36,226 nt of DNA from Burkholderia sp. (lineage in GTDB: Bacteria > Pseudomonadota > Gammaproteobacteria > Burkholderiales > Burkholderiaceae). Location: assembly GCA_028292565.1 (NCBI GenBank), contig JAQGMD010000266.1, positions 1 to 36,226 of the forward strand, given 5' to 3'. This document shows, in pieces, positions 1 through 10,315 of this stretch. Position 1 is the stretch's first letter; each line of letters begins with the position of its first letter. A model generated the notes under the pieces. The model worked only from the letters and a program-made list of their open reading frames with translations. It ran no database searches and was not told the origin of the DNA. The translations under genes were made by a program, and so were the position numbers.

Positions 1-148
1 CCGCTTCGACGCGGGCGATTGCCTCGCGTATTGATTTGAGATCCATTCCGCCAGCAGGCGCCGCCGGCTCACGATTGATGCTGCTTTCCATCTCCGGTGT
101 TTCGAGCTTCGAGTCTTGCGACGCTGATTTGGCCTGTTTCGTTTGCAT
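1..148 (-). CDS. N-terminal part of an unrecognised protein (runs off the left edge)
   Basis: An open frame begins at ATG 148 on the reverse strand and stays open for 49 codons to the window edge. A GGAG ribosome-binding site lies about 8 bases upstream. The protein starts MQTKQAKSASQDS and is rich in Gln, Ser, Lys and Glu, so it is probably a flexible hydrophilic N-terminus. It then enters a likely helix around MDLKSIREAIARVEA. No domain can be recognised from this length. It is divergent from the Hpt gene, so the roughly 250 bases between them should hold promoters for both. Function unknown. Confidence 0.6.
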   Translation of the reverse strand, partial: MQTKQAKSASQDSKLETPEMESSINREPAAPAGGMDLKSIREAIARVEA

Positions 149-406
149 GTTGAACTCCAACGGATGAGCATTCCGGTGGGTTCTTGTTACTTATTTGGGC
201 CGGAATTTCTTATCCCTGCATTATCGACGTCCGTAAATCAATCGAACTGTCGAAAAAAGGGAGAAATCCGATCCATTTCGCCGATATGCGATGCGGGGAT
301 TCGATTACGCGCAACGCTTCATCGGGAAATGAGAGTACCCTAACGTGCGTGCAGAGCTGGCGTTGACAAACAGGCAATGCCACGGACCAACAAATGCAGG
401 ATAGTT

Positions 407-792
407 ATGCGCCAGCAGAAAAATAAGAAATCCACGGAGCCAGCCGAATTGCTCCCGGATCCTGAAGCCAGCGAAAGAGACGACGATCTGGAGACGATCC
501 ACGCCATCTTCGCCGAAGATTTTGCCGAGCTGTCTGCCCTTTACCAGGCAGACAGTCCCAAGCGGATCGCGATTCTCCACGAGGCATTGGCGGCGGGCGA
601 TCGCGTGCGAGTGGCCAAAGTGGCACATGCATTCAGCGGCAGTTGCGCATCGCTCGGCGCCACCCGCTTGTCCACACTCTGCAAGGAGATCGAGCTGTTA
701 GCGCGGGCAGAGGCGTCGGAGTGCCTCGAACAGAAGCTCTCGGCCATCGAGGCGGAATACCAGCGCATCAGCGCCAAGCTGAAATCGCTGAC

Positions 793-796
<4 letters not shown>
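407..796 (+). CDS. Hpt-domain histidine phosphotransfer protein
   Basis: A 129-residue protein made almost entirely of one histidine phosphotransfer (Hpt) domain. Hpt proteins relay phosphate between a hybrid sensor kinase or receiver and a response regulator in the cytoplasm. The phospho-accepting site is His74 in AKVAHAFSGSCASLGA, which fits the family pattern of AHxLKGSSxxLGA. The first 30 residues are charged and disordered (MRQQKNKKSTEP...). I chose ATG 407 because AGGA sits 5 bases upstream; an ATG 30 bases earlier has no such site. No kinase or response regulator is visible next to it, so its partner is unknown. Its stop codon overlaps that of the convergent aldehyde dehydrogenase. Confidence 0.8.
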
Positions 797-2292
<1,496 letters not shown>

Positions 2293-2438
2293 CGAAGTCT
2301 CCTTCATCGCCGACGCCGGCCATCCGGCCGCGATAACGAAAATATTTCACTCGATCCGAACTTTTTTTGCAGGACAACCCCACATGGTCACTACCTGCCT
2401 CGCGCGGGAATTGTCAATTCAACCGTGTGGAACTGACT

Positions 2439-3065
2439 ATGAACACAATAGGAAAATCCGGCTACACGCCTGGTTCGCTCAACCAGAATACACCCATCGA
2501 GAAGACACCTCACCAGAAGACACCCAATGAGCTGCCTCCCGGCACTGAGCACTCCCTAACGACAAACCCCGGCAGCAAGGCGCCGTCGCACATGGTGCCC
2601 ACAGCTTCAACCTCTAAACTCCTATTCGCGCGTGGATCGACAGTCCGGGGACTTCCGGCTAAGCCCGACGTCGATACCCAGACAAAGGCACGCGATAAGT
2701 ACGGTTGGAGCAGCGACGGCAGCGAGCAACATTTCCTGAGCGGTCCCGGACGTGTGCGCTTCCACAAACGGTCGAATCCTTCTGAGAACGGCGAGCCGGC
2801 TGCTTCTGCCAACAATGTGCAGAATCGGGGCGACGTGGCGCTTACCGAATTCACGATGTATGCAGTTTTTAGACTAATCAACAATAACAAAAACGGCAAG
2901 ATAGATGCCTCCCTGATCGAGCCATTACGCAACGAATTGCGAAGCAACCCTAACTTTAACGACCATCGGAAACAATTCGTCGAAGCGGATCGCTTTTTAG
3001 TTAACCTGAAAGGCAACGATGGGCTACGAAGCATCGTCAACGCAGTTGGTTCAGACTTCCGGTAA
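2439..3065 (+). CDS. Unrecognised protein, first gene of a three-gene unit
   Basis: A 208-residue protein I do not recognise. Its first 100 residues are polar and rich in Ser, Thr, Pro, Asn and Gly (MNTIGKSGYTPGSLNQ), so probably disordered, in the style of some secreted effector N-termini. From about residue 135 it becomes helical and contains NNNKNGKIDASL, which resembles an EF-hand loop but lacks the acidic residue at loop position 12. There is only a weak GGAA upstream of ATG 2439; an in-frame ATG at 2367 is possible. The next gene starts inside its last 47 bases in the +1 frame. The two may therefore be separate overlapping genes or one gene split by a frameshift. Effector-like secretion is speculation. 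Confidence 0.5.
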   Translation: MNTIGKSGYTPGSLNQNTPIEKTPHQKTPNELPPGTEHSLTTNPGSKAPSHMVPTASTSKLLFARGSTVRGLPAKPDVDTQTKARDKYGWSSDGSEQHFLSGPGRVRFHKRSNPSENGEPAASANNVQNRGDVALTEFTMYAVFRLINNNKNGKIDASLIEPLRNELRSNPNFNDHRKQFVEADRFLVNLKGNDGLRSIVNAVGSDFR

Positions 3066-5052
3066 AACGCCTAGAGGAGCGGCCCGCGACATGATCCGGG
3101 CGACGCTCAATCTTCCGCCCGGTCACCGCATCGGCAAGATCGAAGCGCGGCAGGCGGTATTGATGGCGCTCATGGGCTCATGCCAGGCGAATTCCCTGGC
3201 AAAACTTTTGTACGCCCATATGCCGAACAAGATGGCGCGCGACCTGAAATCACTGGTGGAAAACAACTGCATTACGGTGAGAAAAGGGAACACGCTCATC
3301 AACATTCCACTGCACCCGTACGTGCGGGAAGCAAGTGCGGAAAAGGTACTCGCCGTTACCGAAGACCGCTGTTTGCCGGATGGTAGTCCGCCGCGCCGCG
3401 TTCCCGGTTTGCAGGCTGCCCTCAAGGCGCTGGGGGTGCCGCCTGAAAAAATGGAGGAAGCTGTCGCCAGCACATTGAATCGAATGAAGCTGCAAGGAGA
3501 AGGTAATTCGCTGAGCTGCCTGAAGATTATCGAGAACATCGCACAGCACGGCACTGACTCGACCCGCGCGGAGAAAAGAACCGCAGTCGCGCTCGACGCC
3601 TTTGCAGGTATGGAGCACGCGAGGCTGCTGTCCGCCTGGGAGTCGGCGTTCGCATCCGCGGCGCACAACAGCGTCGCAAGCCGCCACCGGGACAAACTGA
3701 GGAAAGCCGTCATCCATGGCACAGGAAGCAATGGGAAGCCGGATCCGAGTTCGCTGGCCGCGAAAGCGGCACAGTACCAGACGCGACTGGCCAGCGTCGA
3801 CCAGAGGTACAAATCGGAAGCCGTAGATGAAGTGCGGCATGAATTCCTCGCGCAACTCGACGGGGTAATGGATGAACGCCTGCAGCTGTCATTTGGCTCC
3901 GGAAAACCCGCTTTTCTCGTCCTGGGCCCACCGCTCGACGTGCCATCGAACCAGGCGATGCTGTCACACTCCATCGCGAGCGACGACGAATTCAAGTGGA
4001 TGATGAAACACCTGCTGCAGCATGCGGCAAACAGGGCGAGCGAAATACTGCGCCAGTTCGGCGACATCAATGACCTCAGCCAGCAAGCGCTCAAGCTCTT
4101 TAGCGAAAGTCTGACAACCTATATCGACAAGCCGGGTTACAACGATTTCCTGTGCAACGTCGCTTTGCAATTCCTGCCTGAAGGCGCCTCGATCAAAGAG
4201 GAAGAAATGCGCCAGCTTGCCTGGAAACTGAGCGTGGGCCGACAACTTGTGGAACTCGCTGAGATCTACTTCGGCAAGTCCATCAAAATGACTTCTTCGG
4301 AAAAGGGCTATCCGCCGAATCCGGACCAGCCCCAGGACGCGACCCATGTCGTGACTTTCGTTGTGGACACGATCAGGAGCATGCGCGATGACATCCAGGC
4401 GGAAGTCGAACGATCGCCGTATACCTTTCACGTACCGGTGGCGATTCACGACCAGGTGTTCTCGCTGACGCCAGCGACTTTTATCGACGACTGGAGCGGT
4501 CATCAGGCGGCCGCCGAATGGATCGGGAACAAGTTGAAAGTGCCGGCGCACGCACATGTGCTTGCGCCGCGTAGCGAGCCACCACTCGGCGACCTGCTAT
4601 CTCACGTTGTGACGCTGGTCGATCGTCATAAAGGTGATTTCGGCGTCCCCCAGATGCGAAAAGAGCAGCTGATGCATACCGTCAAGCGAGTGGATGACGA
4701 TGGTGCGTATACGCTGCAAGCCGTATATGAAGCCATGAGTGCTCCTGGCGTGTATTTGCCGACCGCCGATACGGGCCGCTTATTCGACTGCCTGGCATCG
4801 GCCATTTTGCAGGTGGAACCTCCGCATACCATCCAGATCGCCGACACCCACATGGAAAGTCCGACCAGCTATGGCGGCACCGACCGTCTCGGCGCGCTCT
4901 ACAATCCGTTTCGCCACACAATTAACATTCACATCATAGACGATCTGAATGACGGCCACGCACCGGTCAGGCAGGAATGGCTGGAGAATCCGTGGCATAT
5001 CATGACCACTCCGTTGCACGATACGGACGAGCGAGCGGCCGCACTGGAATGA
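3019..5052 (+). CDS. Large unrecognised protein, second gene of the unit
   Basis: A 677-residue protein with no domain I can name. It reads as a soluble, mostly helical protein with no signal peptide or membrane segment. The last 120 residues have a more structured mixed pattern (TIQIADTHMESPTSYGG, HTINIHIIDDLNDGH). ATG 3019 has AAAGG 5 bases upstream and overlaps the previous gene by 47 bases. An alternative ATG at 3091, just after the previous stop, has AGGAG at a longer 11-base spacing. Its TGA overlaps the ATG of the following frame (ATGA), which suggests translational coupling. The overlaps make co-transcription with both neighbours likely. Function unknown; it could be a lineage-specific effector or toxin-like protein, but nothing in the sequence proves that. 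Confidence 0.6.
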   Translation: MGYEASSTQLVQTSGKTPRGAARDMIRATLNLPPGHRIGKIEARQAVLMALMGSCQANSLAKLLYAHMPNKMARDLKSLVENNCITVRKGNTLINIPLHPYVREASAEKVLAVTEDRCLPDGSPPRRVPGLQAALKALGVPPEKMEEAVASTLNRMKLQGEGNSLSCLKIIENIAQHGTDSTRAEKRTAVALDAFAGMEHARLLSAWESAFASAAHNSVASRHRDKLRKAVIHGTGSNGKPDPSSLAAKAAQYQTRLASVDQRYKSEAVDEVRHEFLAQLDGVMDERLQLSFGSGKPAFLVLGPPLDVPSNQAMLSHSIASDDEFKWMMKHLLQHAANRASEILRQFGDINDLSQQALKLFSESLTTYIDKPGYNDFLCNVALQFLPEGASIKEEEMRQLAWKLSVGRQLVELAEIYFGKSIKMTSSEKGYPPNPDQPQDATHVVTFVVDTIRSMRDDIQAEVERSPYTFHVPVAIHDQVFSLTPATFIDDWSGHQAAAEWIGNKLKVPAHAHVLAPRSEPPLGDLLSHVVTLVDRHKGDFGVPQMRKEQLMHTVKRVDDDGAYTLQAVYEAMSAPGVYLPTADTGRLFDCLASAILQVEPPHTIQIADTHMESPTSYGGTDRLGALYNPFRHTINIHIIDDLNDGHAPVRQEWLENPWHIMTTPLHDTDERAAALE

Positions 5053-5488
5053 GGTCATCTCGAGTCGGTGGCGGTCCCCACGGTTTTCGCTTGGACGAAG
5101 GTCTGGATGAGTTTGATTATCCGGTCGATGAGGCCGGCCAGGTATCGGTCCAGCACCTGATCCTGCATATTGAAGCCTGGCTACGCCTGAACCATGGCTC
5201 CGGCTATCGATTGATAAAGAATCCCGCGGACTTCAGGAACCGGGCTGTTGCGGCATCACAGCACGGCGGTGTGCGGGGCAGGATCTCGGCTCCCCATGCA
5301 GGCCAGTACGACCCGACGGAAATCAACGAACCGCAGTTGTACTCCGATACGCTACGGTGTGTTATGTCGAAGACTGCGTGAGCGGTGTGCCTTACCGGGT
5401 CGAGCTGCCATGGCCAGTCAATTCCCTAGACATGGTCCGGTTCGACTTGCTGCCGCAACTGCAGGATGATGACGAGGATTACATTTGA
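5049..5488 (+). pseudogene. Third gene of the unit, frameshifted near its end
   Basis: ATG 5049 overlaps the preceding TGA and opens a 110-codon frame ending at 5381 in an unlikely tail (LRCVMSKTA). In the -1 frame, from about 5351, protein-like sequence continues (TVCYVEDCVSGVPYRVELPW) and ends in an acidic tail (QDDDEDYI) at 5488. Joining EPQLYSDT to this tail gives about 146 residues. I see no slippery heptamer, so a one-base deletion or sequencing error is more likely than programmed frameshifting. The product, intact or not, is unrecognised. Its tight coupling to the 677-residue gene suggests a partner role. Confidence 0.5.
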
Positions 5489-5584
5489 CCACCGGTTGAG
5501 TAATTCAATGCCGAGGCCTCAACTTTCCCGATTTCATGCCGTATACAAACCAAGGCGGATAACAAATACCCGGAGGAGCACGCA

Positions 5585-5923
5585 ATGCAATCCACACCTG
5601 AGGCCAAGAAAAACCATCTCTGGCGCAAGACCATCTGGAACACCGACCCGGAAGAGCATCCGCTGGGCCCCTATCATTCGGCGGAAGTGTACTGCTGCGA
5701 AGAATCGAACGGCTATGCGGTGTGGTACGTCCGGCGCCTGTCCAGGGACGACGGCATGGGCATGAAAGGCGCCGAGAACGGCGATTACTTGCTCAACTAT
5801 TATTCGAAAAATGCGCGCGATGAGGCGATCGAACGTGCGGTGCTGGTTTCCAATGCCGATCCCTCAGCCGACAAAGTGATCCAGGCATTGGATGCGCTGG
5901 CGACTTCCGCACAGAAGGTCTGA
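5585..5923 (+). CDS. Hypothetical 112-residue protein
   Basis: A soluble, acidic small protein, MQSTPEAKKNHLWRKTIW onward, with a GGAGGAG ribosome-binding site 7 bases before ATG 5585. It contains a pair of cysteines (VYCCEESNGYAVWYVRRL) and ends in a helical region (DKVIQALDALATSAQKV). I do not recognise the family. The strong ribosome-binding site and the clean stop just before the convergent srkA support a real gene. It follows the broken three-gene unit but is separated from it by nearly 100 bases. Confidence 0.65.
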   Translation: MQSTPEAKKNHLWRKTIWNTDPEEHPLGPYHSAEVYCCEESNGYAVWYVRRLSRDDGMGMKGAENGDYLLNYYSKNARDEAIERAVLVSNADPSADKVIQALDALATSAQKV

Positions 5924-5926
5924 CTC

Positions 5927-6919
5927 TCACACCGGCCACAGCGGCGGTTCATCCATCAGTGCTACCTGCTCGCGCAATTCGAGGATGCGGTCCTGCCAGT
6001 AACGCTGGGTATTAAACCAGGGGAATGCAGCCGGGAAAGCAGGATCGTCCCAGCGCTGCGCAAGCCACGCGGAATAATGTAACAACCGCAGCGTACGCAG
6101 TGCTTCAACCAGATACAGCTCGCGTGAATCGAACTCGAAGAAGTCCTCGTACCCCGCCAGCACATCGCTCAACTGCCTGACCATGTCGGCGCGGTCTCCG
6201 GACAACAGCATCCACAAATCCTGGATCGGGGGACCCATGCGGCTGTCGTCGAAGTCCACGAAATGCGGACCATCGTCTGTCCACAGCACATTACCGACGT
6301 GGCAGTCGCCGTGAAGGCGTAATGAGCGGACCGGGCCGGCCCGATCATAACAATGGCGTACGCCGTCCAGCGCCTGCGCCGTCACACTGCGCCAGGCATC
6401 GAGCAGCTCATCCGGGATGAAACCATGCGACAACAGGTAGTCGCGCGGCGCCACGCCGAAACTCTCGATGTCGAGCATTGGCCGCTCCTGGTACGGCTGC
6501 TGCGCTCCAACCGCATGAATGCGGCCGATAAAGCGCCCCATCCATTCCAGCGTCGCGCTGTCTTCCAGCTCCGGCGCGCGACCGCCATGCCTGGGAAAAA
6601 CGGCGAAGCGAAATCCCTGAAACTCATGCAGTGTTCCGCGTGAAGCGATCGGCAGCGCCGGCACTACGGGAATTTCGCGCTCTACCAATTCCTGGACGAA
6701 CTGATGTTCTTCGAGGATCGCCGCATCGCTCCACCGCTGCGGCCGGTAGAATTTCGCGATCACCGGCGGCCCCTGCTCCATGCCAACCTGGTACACCCGG
6801 TTCTCATAGCTGTTGAGCGCGAGCAGGCGGCCATCGCCATACAAGCCTATTGTTTCGAGGCCGTCGAGCACGGTGTCGGGCGTGAGATGGGCAAAAGACT
6901 GAGCGGCGGTATCATTCAT
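5927..6919 (-). CDS. srkA: Stress response Ser/Thr kinase SrkA (YihE/RdoA family)
   Basis: A 330-residue aminoglycoside-phosphotransferase-fold kinase. In Escherichia coli SrkA (YihE) phosphorylates Ser/Thr in proteins and protects against envelope and death-pathway stress in the cytoplasm. Signature residues are visible: the N-lobe SYENRVYQV loop (Ser37), catalytic HGDCHVGN (Asp205) and metal-binding VDFDDSRMGPP (Asp222). The motif PPIQDLWMLLSGD follows as in the family. Length matches E. coli YihE (328). It lies convergent with the small hypothetical gene and divergent from the yecA-like gene. In enterobacteria srkA precedes dsbA; no dsbA is present here. Confidence 0.9.
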   Translation of the reverse strand: MNDTAAQSFAHLTPDTVLDGLETIGLYGDGRLLALNSYENRVYQVGMEQGPPVIAKFYRPQRWSDAAILEEHQFVQELVEREIPVVPALPIASRGTLHEFQGFRFAVFPRHGGRAPELEDSATLEWMGRFIGRIHAVGAQQPYQERPMLDIESFGVAPRDYLLSHGFIPDELLDAWRSVTAQALDGVRHCYDRAGPVRSLRLHGDCHVGNVLWTDDGPHFVDFDDSRMGPPIQDLWMLLSGDRADMVRQLSDVLAGYEDFFEFDSRELYLVEALRTLRLLHYSAWLAQRWDDPAFPAAFPWFNTQRYWQDRILELREQVALMDEPPLWPV

Positions 6920-7045
6920 ACCTCATTGTACGAGGCCGATGCCGGCGGCGGGGAGTTTGTTAAAGCGCTTCCGAAAATCCGCGAAGAGATATAACCGCCA
7001 GGCGTTACACTACACACCTGTCCCATAACTGTTACTGCTATTCCG

Positions 7046-7744
7046 ATGCAACTAGACGAACCCCAATCCGATAAAGAATTTGACGAGCTCGATCGTTTTT
7101 TACTGTCCGACCACTGCGCCGACGACGGGATGACGATGGATTCCCTGCATGGCTACCTGACCGCGTTGGTGATCGGTCCCGAAGAAGTGCTGATGGCCGA
7201 ATGGCTGCCCCGCATATGGGGCTCGTTTGCTGAAGAGGGCCCGAAATTCAAATCGGCAAAGGAAGCCGAGCGCATTACCGGCCTGATCGCGCGCTTCATG
7301 AATGAGGTCGCGATTACGTTCGAGGTGGCGCCGAAAGAATTCGAGCCGCTGTTTTGCGAGCATGAACTGGAAGGACGCATGCTGCTCGACGGCGAATCGT
7401 GGGCCTGGGGATTCTGGGAGGGAATGAACCTTCGCGCGGACGCATGGGAACCGATCTGGAGTTCCAATCTCGCAGAGATGGCCCGGCCTATATACCTGCT
7501 GGGCGCGGAGGAAGTCGAAGAGGAAGAGATGTCTCTGGTCGACGATCCGGTCAAGCGGCACAAGCTGGCGGTGGAGATGGAATCGGCTATTCTGCCGATC
7601 TGGAAATTCTGGGCGCCTCATCGCAAATCCGCGGTGGTCCAGGTGCAACGCGATGCGCCGAAAGTCGGACGCAATGATCCGTGCCCTTGCGGCAGCGGAA
7701 AGAAATACAAGAAATGTTGTGGGGCGGATCAGGCTGAAGTGTAA
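7046..7744 (+). CDS. yecA: YecA/YgfB-family protein with C-terminal SEC-C zinc motif
   Basis: A 232-residue protein with an N-terminal UPF0149 (YgfB/YecA) helical domain (about 8-185, including [17 protein letters not shown]). A C-terminal SEC-C zinc-binding motif follows, [19 protein letters not shown] (about 211-229), like the SecA C-terminus. In E. coli YecA has been linked to ribosome and SecA-associated functions; the role here is by analogy. No clear ribosome-binding site precedes ATG 7046, but the domain begins right after it. It is divergent from srkA across about 125 bases. Confidence 0.85.
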   Translation: MQLDEPQSDKEFDELDRFLLSDHCADDGMTMDSLHGYLTALVIGPEEVLMAEWLPRIWGSFAEEGPKFKSAKEAERITGLIARFMNEVAITFEVAPKEFEPLFCEHELEGRMLLDGESWAWGFWEGMNLRADAWEPIWSSNLAEMARPIYLLGAEEVEEEEMSLVDDPVKRHKLAVEMESAILPIWKFWAPHRKSAVVQVQRDAPKVGRNDPCPCGSGKKYKKCCGADQAEV

Positions 7745-7841
7745 GGCTCATTAGCTTACGGCAGTACCCCTCGAGCACGCTGCCCTCGGCAGCCGGCGCC
7801 CGGCGGGTAAATGTCACCGCAGGCGGCCGGCAACACGTTTG

Positions 7842-8345
7842 TTACATGCGCGGTGTAACCGCTACCTTTACTCGCATGCGCTCACCCGGGTCATAGGGCA
7901 TGACGCTGGTGTAGGTATGGCCTTGGTACTCGTAGGTGACGGCATAGCCGTTAGTGCGAGTTTGCCAATTGTCGACTGTGCGGCACTGGCGTACCGGTTG
8001 TTCGGTGACGACTGCGTTGTTTCCGGTGTTTTCCATCCGGTCGCCGACAACGGCGCCGACGATCGCACCGGCGGCTGTTGCCACAGTGCGGCCGTTACCG
8101 CCGCCGACCTGATTGCCAAGCAGGCCACCCGCGATGCCACCGATGATCGAACCGCCGACACCGCGTTGCTGTTGCTGCGTGGTCTGCACGTAGTCGGTCC
8201 GGCATTCCTGCATCGGCTGGTTGACCTGCTCATACTGCGGGCTTACCCGCACCACGCGTGCATAGTCCTCGAAATCGGCGGCGCCGGCCACGGACAGAGT
8301 GCCCAGGCATAAACAAGCCGCCACAGCTTTGGTCTGTGCTTTCAT
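7842..8345 (-). CDS. Secreted glycine-zipper (2TM) envelope protein
   Basis: A 167-residue exported protein. Residues 1-22 form a signal peptide (MKAQTKAVAACLCLGTLSVAGA), followed by a 40-residue periplasmic stretch. A glycine-zipper 2TM segment follows (VGGSIIGGIAGGLLGNQVGGG...GAIVGAVVGD, roughly residues 63-102). The C-terminal third is a small beta-rich module with a Cys pair (ECRTDY earlier, RQCRTVD) and VTYEYQGHTYTSVMPYDPG, common in betaproteobacterial relatives of SlyB and RcnB-neighbour proteins. There is no lipobox. It probably inserts in or associates with the outer membrane; the exact role is unknown. GAGG lies upstream of the start. Confidence 0.8.
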   Translation of the reverse strand: MKAQTKAVAACLCLGTLSVAGAADFEDYARVVRVSPQYEQVNQPMQECRTDYVQTTQQQQRGVGGSIIGGIAGGLLGNQVGGGNGRTVATAAGAIVGAVVGDRMENTGNNAVVTEQPVRQCRTVDNWQTRTNGYAVTYEYQGHTYTSVMPYDPGERMRVKVAVTPRM

Positions 8346-8434
8346 CGCTTCCTCCCTTTAGTTGTATTAAGGATAGATATTAAACGAACGAAGCGCGGGG
8401 AAGATATACAGCGGAAGTGTAAGAAGTTATTTCC

Positions 8435-8451
8435 GGCCGCATGTTGCGGCC
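8435..8451. terminator. Short GC hairpin 3' of the following reverse-strand gene
   Basis: GGCCGCA / TGCGGCC arms with a TGT loop lie 11 bases past the stop of the reverse-strand gene ending at 8462. On that strand the hairpin is followed by GGAAATAACTT, a poor U-tract, so termination would be weak or factor-assisted. Confidence 0.4.
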
Positions 8452-8461
8452 CTACAAAGGG

Positions 8462-8692
8462 TCAGGCGCCCGACTTGTCGGTTCTTGCGGAAGATGCGCG
8501 CGCCAGTTGCACCAGCAGCGAGCCTTTGACCATCGACAGCGCGACATTACTGCCAAGGCGGAAGCCTTTCATCGCTGCGGCATCCATGAGAGCAAGCACC
8601 TCCTCATGGGTCAGGTTATCGTAGTCTTGTCGCGCGTACAACGTGTCTCGGTTTTTCTCATTGAGATCGACAACGATTTCTTCTGGTGTCAT
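8462..8692 (-). CDS. Hypothetical 76-residue protein
   Basis: A small soluble protein, MTPEEIVVDLNEKNRDTLYA, mostly predicted helix, with a basic Ala/Ser-rich tail. GGAG sits 9 bases upstream of ATG 8692, which supports translation. No known domain is visible. It is followed by a short hairpin. The preceding 200 bases (8693-8894) between it and the zinc-ribbon gene hold only an AT-rich stretch that may be its promoter. Confidence 0.6.
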   Translation of the reverse strand: MTPEEIVVDLNEKNRDTLYARQDYDNLTHEEVLALMDAAAMKGFRLGSNVALSMVKGSLLVQLARASSARTDKSGA

Positions 8693-8894
8693 TTTTAAAT
8701 ACTCCGGTGGCCGACGTGCGACGGTGCGACTCGCATCCAGTCGGCATCAATGAAAAGGGGCAATGAACAGGATTAATTATGAGACAACTGCGGACGGAAT
8801 GCGGTGGAACCGGAGACCGATCCATTGTCGATGCTCAAGCTTTATTTATTTTTTATACCGCACTTGAGCCGGTTGCGCGAAGGCCTGCGCGGAT

Positions 8895-9116
8895 TTAGCG
8901 GGGGGAGTCCCTGAAAGCTTCTTCTTCAATTCGATAGTCTTCGGCGCAAGTCTTGTTGCAGAAGCGTCGCACGTTGTCGAGCGGCTGATTGCAGTACCAG
9001 CATGCGCCCTTCGGTTTCAGGGGCGCCACACCCTTTGACAGTTCACCAACTGGGATCTCGCCAACAAGCTGTATGGCGGTTTCAACGCGGTTATTGACGT
9101 GCTCTGCATCAGTCAT
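8895..9116 (-). CDS. Small zinc-ribbon protein
   Basis: A 73-residue protein whose C-terminal half carries a four-cysteine zinc ribbon: CWYC (about 40-43) and CNKTC (about 53-57). The segment GACWYCNQPLDNVRRFCNKTCAEDY matches the style of short DUF2116-like Zn-ribbon proteins. The N-terminal half is an unknown helix-rich segment. No good ribosome-binding site is visible before ATG 9116, so the start is less certain than the domain. A regulatory or RNA/DNA-contact role is possible but not shown. Confidence 0.65.
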   Translation of the reverse strand: MTDAEHVNNRVETAIQLVGEIPVGELSKGVAPLKPKGACWYCNQPLDNVRRFCNKTCAEDYRIEEEAFRDSPR

Positions 9117-9789
9117 GATTTAGCCATCAGGAGGAAGCCGACGATCCGTCAAAAGTATAGCCTTATCGGCGGCACGCATTAAAAAGTACATACAAAAAAT
9201 GCGCCCCCGCGTTCCATACTAGGCACCAGCGCAACACTTGCGATATTGAGCGTGATCAGACTTGCTACATGGGTCCCGCCGCGACCTGTGATCCCTCGTG
9301 TCAATCTGCAAACTGCGTTGCGAACTTATCATCACACTGCATATACAGTTTCCGCTTCGGCCGCTCACCCCTCGTCGCCTTGCTGTTCCCCAGCGCTCCC
9401 GCCTGCAGACATGCAAACAAACATCGCTTTGCGCCTGCTTACGCTGCACGCGGACGCATGCGCGAAAAAAAAGCCCGCGAGCCATGCGGCAGCGGGCAAA
9501 GGTACCTTGAAGATGAATGCAACGAATAACCGTCAACGCGCAGAACGCCAACCATCGCACGCATAGTTGACCATGGTCGGCATTTATCCAAAGGCGCGAA
9601 CAGCACTGCGTTTCCCACCTTATTCGGTGTTATCGAACCGGCAACCGTTACGGATGTCAAATTCAGATGTTTCCTGAGTGAACTTTTCGCGCCTTATTCA
9701 CGTCATAACTAACCAATTGAACTAACGGGAGCGGCGCTGCGATCAAGCCCCGTTGGAAGTAGGCCCGATATCGCAACACCGGAGGTAGT
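9117..9789. other. Gene-poor 670-base interval
   Basis: No convincing protein gene. Open frames here lack ribosome-binding sites and protein-like composition. The interval holds one clear reverse-strand terminator hairpin (9465-9497) with a 10-bp palindrome just 5' of it. The stretch 9680-9780 probably holds the promoter of the GTG-initiated gene at 9790. Confidence 0.6.
9465..9508 (-). terminator. Rho-independent terminator, possibly the 3' end of a small RNA
   Basis: Read on the reverse strand, a GCCCGC/GCGGGC stem (9473-9478 with 9492-9497) with an inner GCC/GGC pair ends in eight U residues (9472-9465). The perfect palindrome AAGGTACCTT (9499-9508) sits immediately 5'. No reverse-strand gene ends nearby, so the RNA ending here is either a long 3' UTR or a short non-coding transcript. 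Its stem and U-tract are nearly the same as those of the terminator at 14213-14245. Confidence 0.65.
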
Positions 9790-10197
9790 GTGTCAGCTGT
9801 ACTCGATTCAGAAGAAAAAAATTCCGGCGCCAATCCCCGATTCGCGCCGATTGAAATCCGCGAAGGCGATTGGAAGGCGTATCAGTATTACATCGCCAAA
9901 GCGAGGACCGACCAGGACCTGGTTGAACGGTACGGCGACGTGGCTGCCTACAAGCGCATGCTGGCGCTGGCCTATCTCGGAAAACGCGCGCAACTGCATG
10001 GCGGCGTCTGCAGCACCAGGCACCCGCACATCATGACACCGCAATTCATCGCCGATCTGGACGCAAGCAACAAGTCCGTGCGCTACGCACGTTACCCGTG
10101 GCTGAAAGCGATGATGAGCCTGCTGGCAGAGATCGAACAGATCCAGGACCAGATTTCCAACACCAATGTCATTTCGCTGATTCCGGCGTCGAAGTAA
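9790..10197 (+). CDS. Hypothetical 135-residue protein
   Basis: A soluble, helix-rich protein starting at GTG 9790, which has GGAGG 4 bases upstream. It contains IEIREGDWKAYQYYIAKAR and a C-terminal helix (LLAEIEQIQDQISNTNVI). I do not recognise the family. The strong Shine-Dalgarno sequence and good coding composition support a real gene. It precedes the Bug receptor gene by 118 bases and is probably transcribed separately. Confidence 0.65.
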   Translation: MSAVLDSEEKNSGANPRFAPIEIREGDWKAYQYYIAKARTDQDLVERYGDVAAYKRMLALAYLGKRAQLHGGVCSTRHPHIMTPQFIADLDASNKSVRYARYPWLKAMMSLLAEIEQIQDQISNTNVISLIPASK

Positions 10198-10315
10198 GCA
10201 CAACGTGTGTTCGGCCGGTTGCGGGGCCGGACACGCAGAGCTCGATCCTACCGCCGATGCCGTTCGTGCATTTGGTTTACACTCGCTGCTTCCACGGATA
10301 GTTCGCTTACCCATC

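Noticed and set aside
3123..4094. 323-codon reverse frame inside the 677-residue gene
   Set aside because: Ser/Cys/Arg-rich shadow; the forward frame has the better start, ribosome-binding site and composition, though neither is a known family.
5049..5488. Programmed -1 frameshift in the third gene of the unknown unit
   Set aside because: No slippery heptamer or downstream pseudoknot is apparent near 5345-5360; an indel is simpler.
9573..9677. 34-codon frame MVGIYPKARTALRF... in the gene-poor interval
   Set aside because: No ribosome-binding site and no other support.
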